Assembly: GCF_016745255.1 (NCBI RefSeq)
Contig: NZ_JADOEQ010000010.1
Span: forward strand, 1-64,000
DNA: 64,000 bases
Direction of reading: 5' to 3'
Origin: Enterococcus sp. BWR-S5
GTDB taxonomy: Bacteria; Bacillota; Bacilli; Lactobacillales; Enterococcaceae
Shown: positions 55,045-64,000 of the stretch, one piece after another
Layout: every line of letters starts with the position of its first letter
How positions within the stretch are numbered: position 1 is the first letter of the stretch
The notes under the pieces: generated by a model
Seen by the model: only the letters and a program-made list of their open reading frames with translations
Databases searched by the model: none
What the model was told of the DNA's origin: nothing
Program-made: the position numbers and the translations under genes

Positions 55045-55056
55045 TGATTGCAGCAC

Positions 55057-55878
55057 TTAAACCTTTGACGGTGCTACACCATAATATTTTTTAAACAGTT
55101 TGCTGAAATGATACGCATCATCATAACCGACAGTTTGAGCGACTTCTTTGATGCTTGGAGCTGCTTCACTTTCCAATAGGTTTTTGGCATGCTTCAAGCG
55201 AATCTGAATCAGGTAATTGATTGGGCTGCTGCCGGTAATCTCTTTGAAAACCTTTGATAGATGCGTTGGGCTGACATAAAAGGTTGCTGCCAGCTGTTCT
55301 AATGTAATTTCCTCTGTATAACAGTTTTCAAGAAAATAAATCGTCTGATTCACAAGGTTTTGTTTACGCTTGGCTGAGTTTGACAGCGTTTGTGGTATGA
55401 TTTCTTCCCGTTTTTTATTGAGACTTCTCAAAATTAACACAAGCATCTCGATAACCAATGCTTTTCCCATCAGTTGAAATTCTTCTTGCTGCTCATTGAA
55501 TTCCTGTGCTAACCGCCATGCCTTTTCCAAAAATTGGCTATGGTATTCCCCTAGGTCTATCAAGGCTTTTTTGTTGGGGAAATGATTTCTTGGCAGACCA
55601 TCCAGTGAGATATTGCCAATGCCGATGTGCAGTTGATGGGAATAGCTACCATCTGCTTGAGATTCTGAATGAAAAACTCCCGGATTAAAGAGCATGATTC
55701 TTCCCGGTCCTAAGGTAATTCTTTCATCCTCAATGACATAGTCTGCTTCTCCCTCTAAAATAATACTAATCTCCATAAACTCATGGGTGTGGCGCTTGGA
55801 ATAGTGATTGCCGTCGTTCCAAGGATCGAAGGCATAAAGTATGTCTGGGTTAAATAGTTGAACATTTGTATAAGCCAT
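55057..55878 (-). CDS. AraC-family regulator with cupin sensor
   Basis: A 273-residue regulator. The N-terminal cupin reads HYSKRHTHEFMEISIILEGE, ITLGPGRIMLFNPGVFH; the C-terminal double helix-turn-helix reads ITLEQLAATFYVSPTHLSKV and IKEVAQTVGYDDAYHFSKLF, ending KKYYGVAPSKV. ATG 55878 follows TTGGAGG; a longer reading to 55941 has no site. It is divergent from the ABC exporter pair (146 bp between starts) and probably activates it. Similar AraC-exporter pairs exist in Bacillus (yfiF-yfiBC). Confidence 0.9.
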   Translation of the reverse strand: MAYTNVQLFNPDILYAFDPWNDGNHYSKRHTHEFMEISIILEGEADYVIEDERITLGPGRIMLFNPGVFHSESQADGSYSHQLHIGIGNISLDGLPRNHFPNKKALIDLGEYHSQFLEKAWRLAQEFNEQQEEFQLMGKALVIEMLVLILRSLNKKREEIIPQTLSNSAKRKQNLVNQTIYFLENCYTEEITLEQLAATFYVSPTHLSKVFKEITGSSPINYLIQIRLKHAKNLLESEAAPSIKEVAQTVGYDDAYHFSKLFKKYYGVAPSKV

Positions 55879-56024
55879 AATAGCGCCTCCAAGTTTTATG
55901 CTAATATTGTACATCATTTTGAGTAATATTGCCCATTTCATTTTTATTCCTTGAAGACTATTCTATACTTCGAATGAGTCAAAAAAGAAAGCAGAAATTT
56001 GCTGAGACGTCGGGAGTGAATAGA

Positions 56025-57767
56025 ATGAACAATTATCAGTGGATTTGGCAATATGCACGGAAATATAAAGGAAAAGCTGTGTTAGCATTTATTTTATTGT
56101 TATTAAACGCGGTACTGATTATTGTAAATCCGTTGGTCACCGGACAAATCGTTGATCAGGTAATTACACAAAAAAGAGAGGAGCTGCTGTTGCCCTTTCT
56201 GGGGATTATGGTTGGTATCACATTGTTTCGGACAGTGATTCGCTATGCCTATCAGATTGTATTTGAACGGATTGGTCAAAACACATTATTTGAACTGAGA
56301 CAGGATATGTATCAAAAGCTGCAGGAGTTGGATTTTGATTTCTTTAACCATACAAGAGTGGGTGACATCATGGCGCGGATGACAGGTGACACGGATGCCA
56401 TTCGTCATTTCGTTTCTTGGGTTGTCTACAATATCCTTGAATGTATCCTTTGGTTCATCTGTGCGGTTGTGGTGATGGGAAGTATCAGCTTGCCGTTGAT
56501 GCTCTCACTGGTAGCAGTCACACCTCTAATTTTTGTACTGACAAAACAAATGGCCGGAAAGGCTCACCCAGTCTTTTTCGATATTCGTGAAAGCTTCTCT
56601 CGTCTGAATTCAATGGTGGAGGAAAATATTGGCGGCAATCGTGTGGTCAAAGCCTTTGCTCGTGAGGATTATGAGATAGAGAAGTTTAATGCCCATAATG
56701 AAGATTATAAGCAAAGAAATATGGCTTCCGCACAGGTGTCCGGCAGATATCTCCCGTGGCTGGATGGCTTGGCGGGTAGTCTGAATGTTCTCGCCCTATT
56801 GTTAGGAGGAATATTCGTGATTCAAGGGAAATTAACATTGGGGGAGTTGATTGCCTTTAATGGGTTTCTTTGGATGCTGAATCAGCCGATGCGCATGAGT
56901 GGCTGGTTGATTAATGATGTTCAGCGCTTCTCTGCTGCCTGCATCAAAATCCGTCAAATGTTGAATACTGAACCACAAATTCCTGTTGAGCTGAGAGAGA
57001 CTGAGGAAAAAATTCAAGGCTATGTTACGTTTAAAAATGTATCGTTCCATTTTTCCGATGACCCTAAAACCAATGTATTGAGTAATGTGTCGTTCGAAAT
57101 AGAACCGGGTCAGACTATCGGAATACTAGGAGAAACCGGGGCAGGAAAAACGACACTGGTTAATTTGGTTGGACGGTTTTATGATCCAACACAGGGTGAG
57201 GTACTGATTGACGGCAAGGATGCACGTTCCTATCCAGTTCGCCAACTACGGGAAAGCATTTCAATGGTTATGCAGGATGTTTTTCTATTCTCTAATACAA
57301 TTGAAGAAAATATTGCTTTTGGTAATCCATTTGCGGAAATGGACTATATCCAACAAATGGCAGAAATTGCCGATGCGCATAATTTCATTTCAAAAATGCC
57401 TGAGGGCTATGGAACAGTAGTTGGAGAACGTGGGGTTGGCTTATCAGGTGGTCAAAAGCAACGGATTTCTCTAGCAAGAGCCTTGGCTAAGGACCCGTCA
57501 ATTCTTATTCTGGATGATACGACCTCGGCTGTTGATATGGAAACCGAGTCCAAGATTCAAAAGGAGCTGACGAAGCTGACGGAGGCGAAGACAACCTTTA
57601 TTATCGCTCATCGCATTTCCTCTGTTCGAGAGGCAGATTTGATTCTGATGATGGAGAAAGGGCATGTGGTGGAACAAGGAACACATCAAGAGTTAGTGGC
57701 TCGAAAAGGACAATATTATGAGGTTTATCAGAAACAGCTTGGATTAGAAAAGCAGGAGGTGGATTAA
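56025..57767 (+). CDS. Heterodimeric ABC exporter, subunit with degenerate catalytic site
   Basis: A 580-residue half transporter: six membrane spans (about 1-320), then the ATPase domain with Walker A LGETGAGKTTLVNL, Q-loop MVMQDVFLFSNTIEENI, signature LSGGQKQRISLARAL, Walker B ILILDDTTSAVD and switch His IIAHRIS. The residue after the Walker B Asp is Asp in place of the catalytic Glu, the mark of the non-hydrolysing site in heterodimeric exporters such as BmrCD, LmrCD and EfrCD. ATG 56025 follows GGGAG. The partner gene starts at the next base after the stop. Substrates are likely drugs or lipids. Confidence 0.92.
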   Translation: MNNYQWIWQYARKYKGKAVLAFILLLLNAVLIIVNPLVTGQIVDQVITQKREELLLPFLGIMVGITLFRTVIRYAYQIVFERIGQNTLFELRQDMYQKLQELDFDFFNHTRVGDIMARMTGDTDAIRHFVSWVVYNILECILWFICAVVVMGSISLPLMLSLVAVTPLIFVLTKQMAGKAHPVFFDIRESFSRLNSMVEENIGGNRVVKAFAREDYEIEKFNAHNEDYKQRNMASAQVSGRYLPWLDGLAGSLNVLALLLGGIFVIQGKLTLGELIAFNGFLWMLNQPMRMSGWLINDVQRFSAACIKIRQMLNTEPQIPVELRETEEKIQGYVTFKNVSFHFSDDPKTNVLSNVSFEIEPGQTIGILGETGAGKTTLVNLVGRFYDPTQGEVLIDGKDARSYPVRQLRESISMVMQDVFLFSNTIEENIAFGNPFAEMDYIQQMAEIADAHNFISKMPEGYGTVVGERGVGLSGGQKQRISLARALAKDPSILILDDTTSAVDMETESKIQKELTKLTEAKTTFIIAHRISSVREADLILMMEKGHVVEQGTHQELVARKGQYYEVYQKQLGLEKQEVD

Positions 57768-59549
57768 ATGGCACGCAATCGTTTCGATCAGGATGAAGCG
57801 TTGGAAGAAGAATTCAATTGGGGGCATTACAAACGAGTAGCTGCCTACATCCGACCTTATAAACGACCAATACTAAAGGTGTTAGCTGCCATCATCGTGG
57901 CAAATGTCTTAGGAATGCTGGGACCGTATTTCACGAAGATTGCTATCGATGATATCTTACCGCAAAAAAATACTTCGTTGCTTTGGGTACTGAGTGGTGT
58001 CTTCCTGATATCGCTCGTTATCATGGGTTGGCTTCTTCGCTACCGCATTCATGCAATAACTGAGATTGGGCAGGATATCTTGAAGGATATGCGTTCTTCC
58101 ATTTTTGAGCATTTACAGCGTCTGCCATTTGCCTACTTTGACAATCGACCTCATGGGAAGATTCTCATTCGTGTGGTTAACTATATCAATACGCTGAGTG
58201 ATTTGTTGAGTAATGGTTTAATTAATCTGATTTCGGATATCTTTAATGTGATTATCACATTAATTTTTATGTTCCTTATTGATGTAAAGCTGACACTGTA
58301 CAGTTTGGCACTTCTCCCGCTGTTGTTTATCATCGTGATGGTTATTACGACAAAACAAAGAAAGGCGTATCAGGTTCTTAGTAACAAGCAGTCCAATTTG
58401 AACGCCTATATTCATGAAAGTATCTCCGGTATCAAGATTACACAATCTTTTGCCAGAGAAAAAGAAAATTTTCAAATTTTTAATGAGGTAAGTGAGGAAT
58501 ACCGAAGCTCATGGATGAAGGCTGTAAAAATTCAATTTCTTTTATGGCCGGGAGTCCAAAATATTGCCGTAATGACTACATGCCTGATTTACTTTATTGG
58601 TATTCGTCAAGTAGGAGTTACAGTCAGCACTGGAACGTTGGTGGCCTTTATCGGCTACATTAATAATTTTTGGAACCCTGTCATTAATATTGGCAATTTT
58701 TATAATTCATTGATTACGGCAACTGCCTATTTAGAACGGATTTTTGAAACCTTGGATGAGGTTCCTGATATACAGGATGAGCCAAATGCGACGGAGCTGC
58801 CAAAAATTGCCGGACAAGTAGATTTTGAGAACGTAACCTTCCGCTATGAGCCTGGGAAAAATATTTTGAATGATGTCAGCTTTTCTGTGGCAGCGGGACA
58901 AAGTGTTGCCCTAGTTGGACCGACGGGAGCTGGGAAATCTACAATTATCAACTTGCTGAGCCGCTTCTATGATGTGAACGAGGGCAGTGTCAAGGTAGAT
59001 GGGTATGATGTGCGAGAGGTTACGTTGTCTTCTTTACGAAAACAGATGGGTGTTATGCTGCAGGATACCTTTGTTTTTTCAGGTACGATTTATGAGAACA
59101 TTCGATATGGCAAGCTGGATGCAACCGAAGAAGAGGTGATTCGAGCGGCGAGAATCGTTCGGGCACATGAGTTTATCAAGGACTTAAAGGATGGGTACCA
59201 CACGGTTGTTGAGGAGCGCGGGAGTACCTTGTCAGCAGGACAACGTCAATTGATTTCATTTGCGCGAGCGTTACTGGCTGATCCTAAAATTTTGATACTG
59301 GATGAAGCGACATCGAGTATTGATACAAAAACAGAAACGCTGCTGCAGGAAGGCTTGCAGGAATTACTAAAGGGCCGCACATCCTTTATTATTGCCCATC
59401 GTCTATCAACCATTAAAAACAGTTCAAAGATTTTTTATGTAGATGATGGTCAGATTGTCGAAGCGGGAACGCATGAAGAATTGATGAAGCTGAGAGGGCT
59501 GTATCATCATTTGTACCAATCTCAATATGACTTATTACAAGTCGGCTAA
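57768..59549 (+). CDS. Heterodimeric ABC exporter, catalytic subunit
   Basis: A 593-residue half transporter: six spans (about 30-340), then Walker A VGPTGAGKSTIINL, Q-loop VMLQDTFVFSGTIYENI, signature LSAGQRQLISFARAL, Walker B ILILDEATSSID with the normal catalytic Glu, and switch His IIAHRLS. Its signature has Ala in place of the first Gly, which again is usual in asymmetric pairs. AGGAGG overlaps the end of the preceding gene, and start follows stop without gap, so the two chains are made in equal amounts. It ends before a terminator at 59586. Confidence 0.93.
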   Translation: MARNRFDQDEALEEEFNWGHYKRVAAYIRPYKRPILKVLAAIIVANVLGMLGPYFTKIAIDDILPQKNTSLLWVLSGVFLISLVIMGWLLRYRIHAITEIGQDILKDMRSSIFEHLQRLPFAYFDNRPHGKILIRVVNYINTLSDLLSNGLINLISDIFNVIITLIFMFLIDVKLTLYSLALLPLLFIIVMVITTKQRKAYQVLSNKQSNLNAYIHESISGIKITQSFAREKENFQIFNEVSEEYRSSWMKAVKIQFLLWPGVQNIAVMTTCLIYFIGIRQVGVTVSTGTLVAFIGYINNFWNPVINIGNFYNSLITATAYLERIFETLDEVPDIQDEPNATELPKIAGQVDFENVTFRYEPGKNILNDVSFSVAAGQSVALVGPTGAGKSTIINLLSRFYDVNEGSVKVDGYDVREVTLSSLRKQMGVMLQDTFVFSGTIYENIRYGKLDATEEEVIRAARIVRAHEFIKDLKDGYHTVVEERGSTLSAGQRQLISFARALLADPKILILDEATSSIDTKTETLLQEGLQELLKGRTSFIIAHRLSTIKNSSKIFYVDDGQIVEAGTHEELMKLRGLYHHLYQSQYDLLQVG

Positions 59550-59585
59550 TTCTATTGATTCCATTAGTGAAACGAAAGAAGCAGT

Positions 59586-59624
59586 GAAGTCTTTTGCCGG
59601 TATCTTTGGCAGAAGACTTTTTTC
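59586..59624 (+). terminator. Rho-independent terminator of the exporter operon
   Basis: GAAGTCTTTTGCC and GGCAGAAGACTTT form a 13-bp stem with a 9-base loop and T6. Confidence 0.88.
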
Positions 59625-59790
59625 TATGAGAATTAGTGGAAATATAAATATACACGATTCTACTAAAGGCGGTTCAACCTTTTCATCATTCATTTTTTTC
59701 ACACGGCTGTGCAAAAATTGACCATAATAAATTTCCTTCTTCTGTTAAAGTAAATGGAAAGAATCATGGCTTTTAGAAAGAAGGGGACAA

Positions 59791-60405
59791 ATGAAAACTG
59801 AATTGAAAAAAATTCCGGGAATTCTGGCAGGAATTCTAATTATTTCGATAGGATTGAATTTTTTCTTACTCCCACATAGCATAGCTTCCGCCGGTGTCGG
59901 CTCTATTGGCTATTTGCTTGAAAGCTTACTGTTTATTGAGCGAGGCGTAGTTGTTTGGGCAGTGAATTTACTGATGCTTTGTTTGGCTTTTCTATTTTTG
60001 GAAAGGGAGATGTTCTTTAAAACGGTGATAGGAAGCTTACTGTTTCCGGTTATTTTGAGCTATGTTCCGGTTATCCCAATGACGCGTTTCATTACTGCGG
60101 CACTGATCATTGGCAGCTTTATGTTCAGTCTTGGGATTTTCATTCTTTATCAGGTAGGAGCGTCCAATGGCGGAGTAACAGTTCCACCACTGATTTTTGA
60201 TCGGCATTTTGGGATGGATCGAGCAACAGGAATCTTGCTGACAAACCTCGTGATTATCTTTCTAAACTGGTTTGTTTTTGGTTTTCGAGAGGCCATGGTA
60301 TCGGCGATTTCTATTTACCTCATCGCTTTTTTTATGAAGAAGATGATGCAGCTTCAAAACGAAGGGGTTCTAAAAAAATGGTTCAATAGAAGAGTATCTA
60401 ATTAA
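59791..60405 (+). CDS. YitT-family membrane protein
   Basis: A 204-residue membrane protein with about five spans. The first (LAGILIISIGLNFFLLPHSI, followed by ASAGVGSIGYLL) and the fourth (FMFSLGIFILYQVGASNGGV) carry the small-residue repeats of the YitT/DUF161 family, here without the C-terminal DUF2179 domain. Function is unknown. AAAGAAGGGG precedes ATG 59791. It is a single gene. Confidence 0.85.
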   Translation: MKTELKKIPGILAGILIISIGLNFFLLPHSIASAGVGSIGYLLESLLFIERGVVVWAVNLLMLCLAFLFLEREMFFKTVIGSLLFPVILSYVPVIPMTRFITAALIIGSFMFSLGIFILYQVGASNGGVTVPPLIFDRHFGMDRATGILLTNLVIIFLNWFVFGFREAMVSAISIYLIAFFMKKMMQLQNEGVLKKWFNRRVSN

Positions 60406-60464
60406 ATAAAAAGAAGCATATGACGTACTCCATTTATCAGGAGTGTCATTTGCTTCTTTTTATT
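60404..60464 (+). terminator. Rho-independent terminator
   Basis: AAATAAAAAGAAGCA and its complement TGCTTCTTTTTATTT form the outer stem, with ATGAC/GTCAT inside. Confidence 0.88.
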
Positions 60465-60592
60465 TGAAGTAAGGTGAAACAGTTTTGCATGTTTGGTTTT
60501 GCAGCTATTCATCTGTAGGAAGAATTGATATACTATTATTGCTTGTGAAAAAAAGGAGCGTTGAGAAATAATTGGAAAGGGAGAGAAATGTT

Positions 60593-61255
60593 GTGGAGGA
60601 TAAGGATGTTGTTGTTATAAAAAAGGAATTAATGGAGTGGCAGAATTTTAAAAAGATGGTTTCCGTATTTACCTACTTAGAAATTCCAGCCTATCTGTTT
60701 ACTATACTTGCTGTAGTCGGAGGTGCATTCTTTTTGTATGAGGGCGTACCTTTTGATTTTGAAAATGTTGAAATCCAGCTTTTGCTGGCAATTGCACTTT
60801 TAGCAGTTGTTTTTATGAGTGTGTCGATTATAAGAACGAATTATTTGATGAAGAAGGCCTATAACTATTATATGGAAAGTCCCTCAGTTTTGAAAAATGA
60901 ATTGTTTGGATTGAGCGGTGGGTATTGCTTTTATATAGAAAGCGGCTATGAATCAACAAGAGAACAGATTGAGAACGTAGTTGTTAGTTACTTGGAACAA
61001 AAAAATGGACAATTCAATGATTCTAAAAGAGACATAGCTGAGTTGAGAGAAATTCTTTCTAAAAATTTTGACATAGAGCTGCAAGGAACAATCAAACCTC
61101 AAGGGCTAAAACATGGAATGATTGTCGGGTATGAGGAAGAGGAAACAATCTTTATTTTTAAAGTTGCCAACGCCAAAGGGAAACAGATTTCGCTCTATAA
61201 TCTGGACCGTATCTCAGAGCTTGAGCTGAGAGATATTCGAATCATTGGTTGGTAA
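60593..61255 (+). CDS. Uncharacterised protein with two membrane segments
   Basis: A 220-residue protein. After a charged start, two hydrophobic segments (PAYLFTILAVVGGAFFLY and LLLAIALLAVVFMSVSII) form a hairpin in the membrane; the last 130 residues (YMESPSVLKNELFGLSGGYC onward) should lie in the cytosol. I do not recognise the family. GTG 60593 follows GGGAG by nine bases; TTG 60572 is an alternative with AAGGAG further away. It is a single gene with its own terminator. Confidence 0.6.
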   Translation: MEDKDVVVIKKELMEWQNFKKMVSVFTYLEIPAYLFTILAVVGGAFFLYEGVPFDFENVEIQLLLAIALLAVVFMSVSIIRTNYLMKKAYNYYMESPSVLKNELFGLSGGYCFYIESGYESTREQIENVVVSYLEQKNGQFNDSKRDIAELREILSKNFDIELQGTIKPQGLKHGMIVGYEEEETIFIFKVANAKGKQISLYNLDRISELELRDIRIIGW

Positions 61256-61270
61256 GGTATAAATCGAAAC

Positions 61271-61317
61271 GAATCCCGCTGCTTTGTCATGTGAAAGCAG
61301 TGGGATTCTTAGTTTTG
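61271..61317. terminator. Terminator between converging genes
   Basis: GAATCCCGCTGCTTT and AAAGCAGTGGGATTC form a 15-bp stem with one wobble; T-rich bases follow. Confidence 0.82.
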
Positions 61318-61388
61318 TTGATAAAGCTATAGTAACAGTGTTTGGTGTATATTCTTTATCAGAATTAACCCACTGTTTTATAACACTC

Positions 61389-62363
61389 TCATGCATTATT
61401 ACTTCTTCGTACAGGAATCATCAAATCCATTTGAGGAAAGTCAGAATCATTATTTTTGAAATAGGTATAAGCATTTAGATGTTCTTCCAATGAGTCAAAC
61501 ATGTTTTCAGGATTGCCGTTCCCACGGTATTCATACTGAGGATTTTCTGAGACCCATTGTTCCAACAATCCCCATTCTTGGAAGTTCCCCATTACGATGC
61601 TATGTGCAGCATATTCTCCGCCCGTAAAGTTCCTTTTTATCAGCGGCTCAGTTACTTCCATGTCTTCAGGAATCGTAACCCAGAATTCGTAGCCATAGGT
61701 TGAACTTTTTTCAGAAGGATTAGGATGATTAAAGCCAAATACACGGATATCAGACATGATTTCCCAAAGCTTGTTCTTTTGAACAAAATCCTTTATTTGA
61801 TTAAATGCCTGTTGCTCTGGTTCGGGACCGATAAAATGAGCCGCAGCTACACTATAAGATGGAACGTGAATAACTCTCGGTTCAATTTTTTTCAGTTGTG
61901 AAGCTGCTTGGTTGATTGTTGTCATATTGATTTCCTCCTTTAATGTTGTTTCGGGTATCGGAAGATCGGTGAGTAATGACTGCAACACTTCATCCTTCAA
62001 GTTGAGCTCAGGTAGCACAGAGCGTTGAAAAACAGTAATCAATTGCTCGTAGGCTTGTCGTAGAATCGAATAAGCAGAGACCTTTTGATCAATCGAATAC
62101 ATATTTTGTTCGAAAATTTCGATTGCCTGCTGAGCATCAGAGCTATTTAGAATCACGCCAATCTCTTTTAAGGAAAGTCTCAGTTTACGTAAAAAAAGAA
62201 TTTTTTGGATTCGCTCAGTATTTTCTGCATTGTAAACTCGATAAGCATAGCCTGATACACGTGTACTTTGAATCAGACCCATTTTTTCATAATACCGCAG
62301 CATACGGGAAGTCACTTCATAATGCTTGGCTACCTCACTAATTGTTTTCAAATTATTTGTCAT
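61389..62363 (-). CDS. MerR-family regulator with GyrI-like effector domain
   Basis: A 324-residue regulator. The winged helix is TISEVAKHYEVTSRMLRYYE (residues 6-25), with GLIQSTRVSGYAYRVY; a coiled coil follows to about 145. The C-terminal 160 residues form a GyrI-like/SOUL-type ligand domain (VIHVPSYSVAAAHFIGPEPE, GYEFWVTIPEDMEV, GGEYAAHSIVMGNFQEWGLL). Such proteins respond to hydrophobic cations or drugs, like BmrR. ATG 62363 follows AAGGAGG; a longer reading to 62429 has no site. It is a single gene, 280 bp from the divergent GrpB-family gene. Confidence 0.9.
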   Translation of the reverse strand: MTNNLKTISEVAKHYEVTSRMLRYYEKMGLIQSTRVSGYAYRVYNAENTERIQKILFLRKLRLSLKEIGVILNSSDAQQAIEIFEQNMYSIDQKVSAYSILRQAYEQLITVFQRSVLPELNLKDEVLQSLLTDLPIPETTLKEEINMTTINQAASQLKKIEPRVIHVPSYSVAAAHFIGPEPEQQAFNQIKDFVQKNKLWEIMSDIRVFGFNHPNPSEKSSTYGYEFWVTIPEDMEVTEPLIKRNFTGGEYAAHSIVMGNFQEWGLLEQWVSENPQYEYRGNGNPENMFDSLEEHLNAYTYFKNNDSDFPQMDLMIPVRRSNNA

Positions 62364-62642
62364 CACTTGATCCTCCTTACATGTAACTCCTGCCAAAAAT
62401 TTTTCTATACGCTGAGTAGATGACCGCATATATCCATATAACTTTTAGTTGCAGCTACACTAAATAGAATAGCGGCGGACACCGTGTCGCTGTCAAGCAG
62501 CTATCCAATAATTCTTTCCATAAGTTTCGTCATATGTATCATAGCATATTCGAATCTAATGAATACCCGAATTTTCCAAAAAGAAACAATGTGTCTCCGA
62601 TAGAAGTTAGGTGTTATACTTAAGAAAAAGGTGGGTGTATGT

Positions 62643-63194
62643 ATGGAGAAGGAACTTTCTGAGATGAGTATGGCAGAGCTTTGGGCACTATTTCCGATTT
62701 TTTTGGTGGAGCAAAATGCAGAATGGCATAGGTGGTACAAAGAGGAAGCACAGGAGCTGAGGACGTTGCTGCCGGAGCACACAATTTATTCTGTAAATCA
62801 TATTGGAAGCACTGCAATAAAAGGGATTAAAGCAAAGAATATTGTAGATGTGCTGGTTGAGCTGACAGAGGATGCGGATATGCATGAAATAGCGAAGCTT
62901 CTTTCATCTCAAGGCTACATTGTTATGTCGAATGAGGGAAAACGAGTCTCACTAAACAAAGGGTATACAAAAACAGGTTTTGCTGAAAAAGTCTTTCATA
63001 TCCATCTTCGCTATATCGGTGACAACGATGAAGTTTATTTTCGAGATTTCCTCAACGAGCATCCAGAGGTGGCAGCGGCATACGAGGAACTAAAAATGAC
63101 GTTGAGCGACACCTTCAAACATGATCGTGATGCTTATACAAATGCAAAAGGTGCGTTTGTAAAAAAATGGACGGCTGTTGCTAAAGAAAGCTAA
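62643..63194 (+). CDS. GrpB-family (UPF0157) nucleotidyltransferase-fold protein
   Basis: A 183-residue cytosolic protein. The family signature NHIGSTAIKGIKAKNIVDVL (about 61-80) contains the GS motif and the acidic strand of a nucleotidyltransferase fold; FHIHLRYIGDNDEVYFRDFL is the second family stretch. Activity is unknown for most members. Start ATG 62643 follows AAGGTGGG. It ends before a strong terminator at 63261. Confidence 0.9.
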   Translation: MEKELSEMSMAELWALFPIFLVEQNAEWHRWYKEEAQELRTLLPEHTIYSVNHIGSTAIKGIKAKNIVDVLVELTEDADMHEIAKLLSSQGYIVMSNEGKRVSLNKGYTKTGFAEKVFHIHLRYIGDNDEVYFRDFLNEHPEVAAAYEELKMTLSDTFKHDRDAYTNAKGAFVKKWTAVAKES

Positions 63195-63260
63195 GAGGAT
63201 GAGCGCTACTTTTATGACAAGATATTTGTGATAAAAAGCAAGAGAAAAAGAATTGATTCT

Positions 63261-63320
63261 GAAGTGAGCCCCCATAGTGAGACCACAAAATCTAGCTTAG
63301 GGGGCGCACTTCATTTTCTC
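63261..63320. terminator. Bidirectional terminator
   Basis: GAAGTGAGCCCCC and GGGGGCGCACTTC form a 13-bp stem with one mismatch between converging genes. Confidence 0.82.
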
Positions 63321-63331
63321 TTGTTTTTTAT

Positions 63332-64000
63332 TTATTGCTTAGAGGAATAGGCAGGATTGGCTACTCGAACAGCATCAGGAAAAACTTGCTGTAAAGCCAG
63401 AAAGGCATCGGTCACTCCTTTTGGCACTTCAACATGTGCAAGGTAGTTTTTCCCATTAGGTCCATAGCCATTTTCATCATCAGTCAGCCTGGGGATTTCA
63501 CCCATGAGTAGAGAAATATAGCGTTCGATTTGCCACATTCCGCTGATTTCTTGCGTATATTCGAGTTGAAGCTCTCTGCTTTCAACCTGTGCCTGATAAG
63601 CGGCATAATTGATGACGATAGAATGAGTATCAAACTTTTTGAACGTGGCATCCATACGACGCTGCATCGCTGCATCCTGTATAAGAATAATCGATTGGTG
63701 AGGGATGGCTTCATTTTTTAATAAGTCGAGCAGATACGTGATGTTGTTGCCGCAGTTTGTTGACTTTGTTTCAAGGTAATCAGCTTGAAGTCCATAAGTA
63801 GCTTTTAGGTATTCGTTGAATAGCTCAGCCTCAGACAGTTGATTCACAGGTAAGCTATCCGACAGATGCTTTTGAATTTCTTTTCGCAGTCCGTCAGTTG
63901 TATGACCATATCCGCCAACAATAATATACTTTCTCGCAAGGTTATTCTTCATTGCTTGGGCCAAAAGGTCTCCACCGGCAAGAATGCTTCCGCCAAAAAG
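63332..64000 (-). CDS. YdcF/SanA-like DUF218 protein, partial
   Basis: The 222 visible residues are the C-terminal part; the frame is open to the right edge and reads LFGGSILAGGDLLAQAMK there, so the start lies beyond 64000. The DUF218 pattern is clear: LFGGS, KYIIVGGYGHTTDGLR, ELFNEYLKATYGL, DYLETKSTNCGNNI and IILIQDAAMQRRMDATFKKF. E. coli YdcF binds S-adenosylmethionine and SanA/ElyC act on envelope biogenesis; the function here is unknown. No membrane span is visible in this part, which fits the cytosolic YdcF branch. Confidence 0.85.
   Translation of the reverse strand, partial: LFGGSILAGGDLLAQAMKNNLARKYIIVGGYGHTTDGLRKEIQKHLSDSLPVNQLSEAELFNEYLKATYGLQADYLETKSTNCGNNITYLLDLLKNEAIPHQSIILIQDAAMQRRMDATFKKFDTHSIVINYAAYQAQVESRELQLEYTQEISGMWQIERYISLLMGEIPRLTDDENGYGPNGKNYLAHVEVPKGVTDAFLALQQVFPDAVRVANPAYSSKQ

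Overview
The window looks like a chromosomal segment of a low-GC Firmicute, most likely an Enterococcus. The pointers are a low-affinity class B penicillin-binding protein of the PBP5 type, two Mga-type regulators, an LPxTG mini-protein, PTS sugar systems, CcpA-like cre boxes and strong AGGAGG ribosome binding sites. No rRNA, tRNA or CRISPR array was found. The species cannot be fixed from this sequence alone.

Layout. 1-7200 is an AT-rich, decayed accessory block. It holds a cluster of hairpins at the left edge, a frameshifted remnant, a nuclease/STAND-type defence gene that has lost its ATPase core, an intact KAP P-loop NTPase, an intact NACHT NTPase and the C-terminal stump of a tyrosine integrase. 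This reads as a defence-type cargo island on a dead integrative element. 7560-13200 holds small accessory genes: a kinase-like phosphotransferase with its TetR regulator and paired operators, a membrane protein, a tandem GNAT acetyltransferase, a zinc-ribbon mini-protein, a flavin-binding split-barrel protein and a BtrH-like protein.

13347-21408 is the most interesting part: a self-contained cell-surface locus. It encodes two large secreted leucine-rich-repeat proteins, an Mga-type regulator, two small proteins of unknown role, a membrane-anchored small protein, a secreted small protein and an LPxTG mini-protein. The two large proteins and the small secreted protein end in the same type of C-terminal domain. 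The two large genes share a near-identical 25-bp upstream element at exactly the same distance from a putative -10 box. I regard it as a candidate undescribed surface-assembly system.

21596-41402 is mainly metabolism: a MerR regulator with two aldo-keto reductases; a beta-glucoside PTS, 6-phospho-beta-glucosidase and RpiR regulator; PBP5; an OFA-type transporter; a LysR regulator facing an acetyltransferase, a cyclophilin-like lipoprotein and a short-chain dehydrogenase; and an AraC regulator facing a PTS IIC component and an alpha-L-rhamnosidase. 41509-46779 carries a TMEM175-like channel, a secreted sortase-like protein with an apparently missing catalytic Arg, a second Mga-type regulator and a Crp/Fnr regulator.

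47073-52988 is a phosphonate-type ABC importer (phnD-phnC-phnE-phnE) run together with a metallophosphoesterase and followed by a 5'-nucleotidase/cyclic phosphodiesterase, so a phosphorus-scavenging role is likely. 53327-64000 ends with an immunity-like protein, an LRR gene broken by an in-frame TGA, an AraC regulator facing a heterodimeric ABC exporter, a YitT-type membrane protein, a MerR/GyrI-like regulator, a GrpB-family protein and a partial YdcF-like gene running off the right edge.

Three genes (TetR at 8533, surface protein at 13441, rhamnosidase at 38799) have a good ribosome binding site and an intact N-terminus but an ATA or ATT where the start codon should be.
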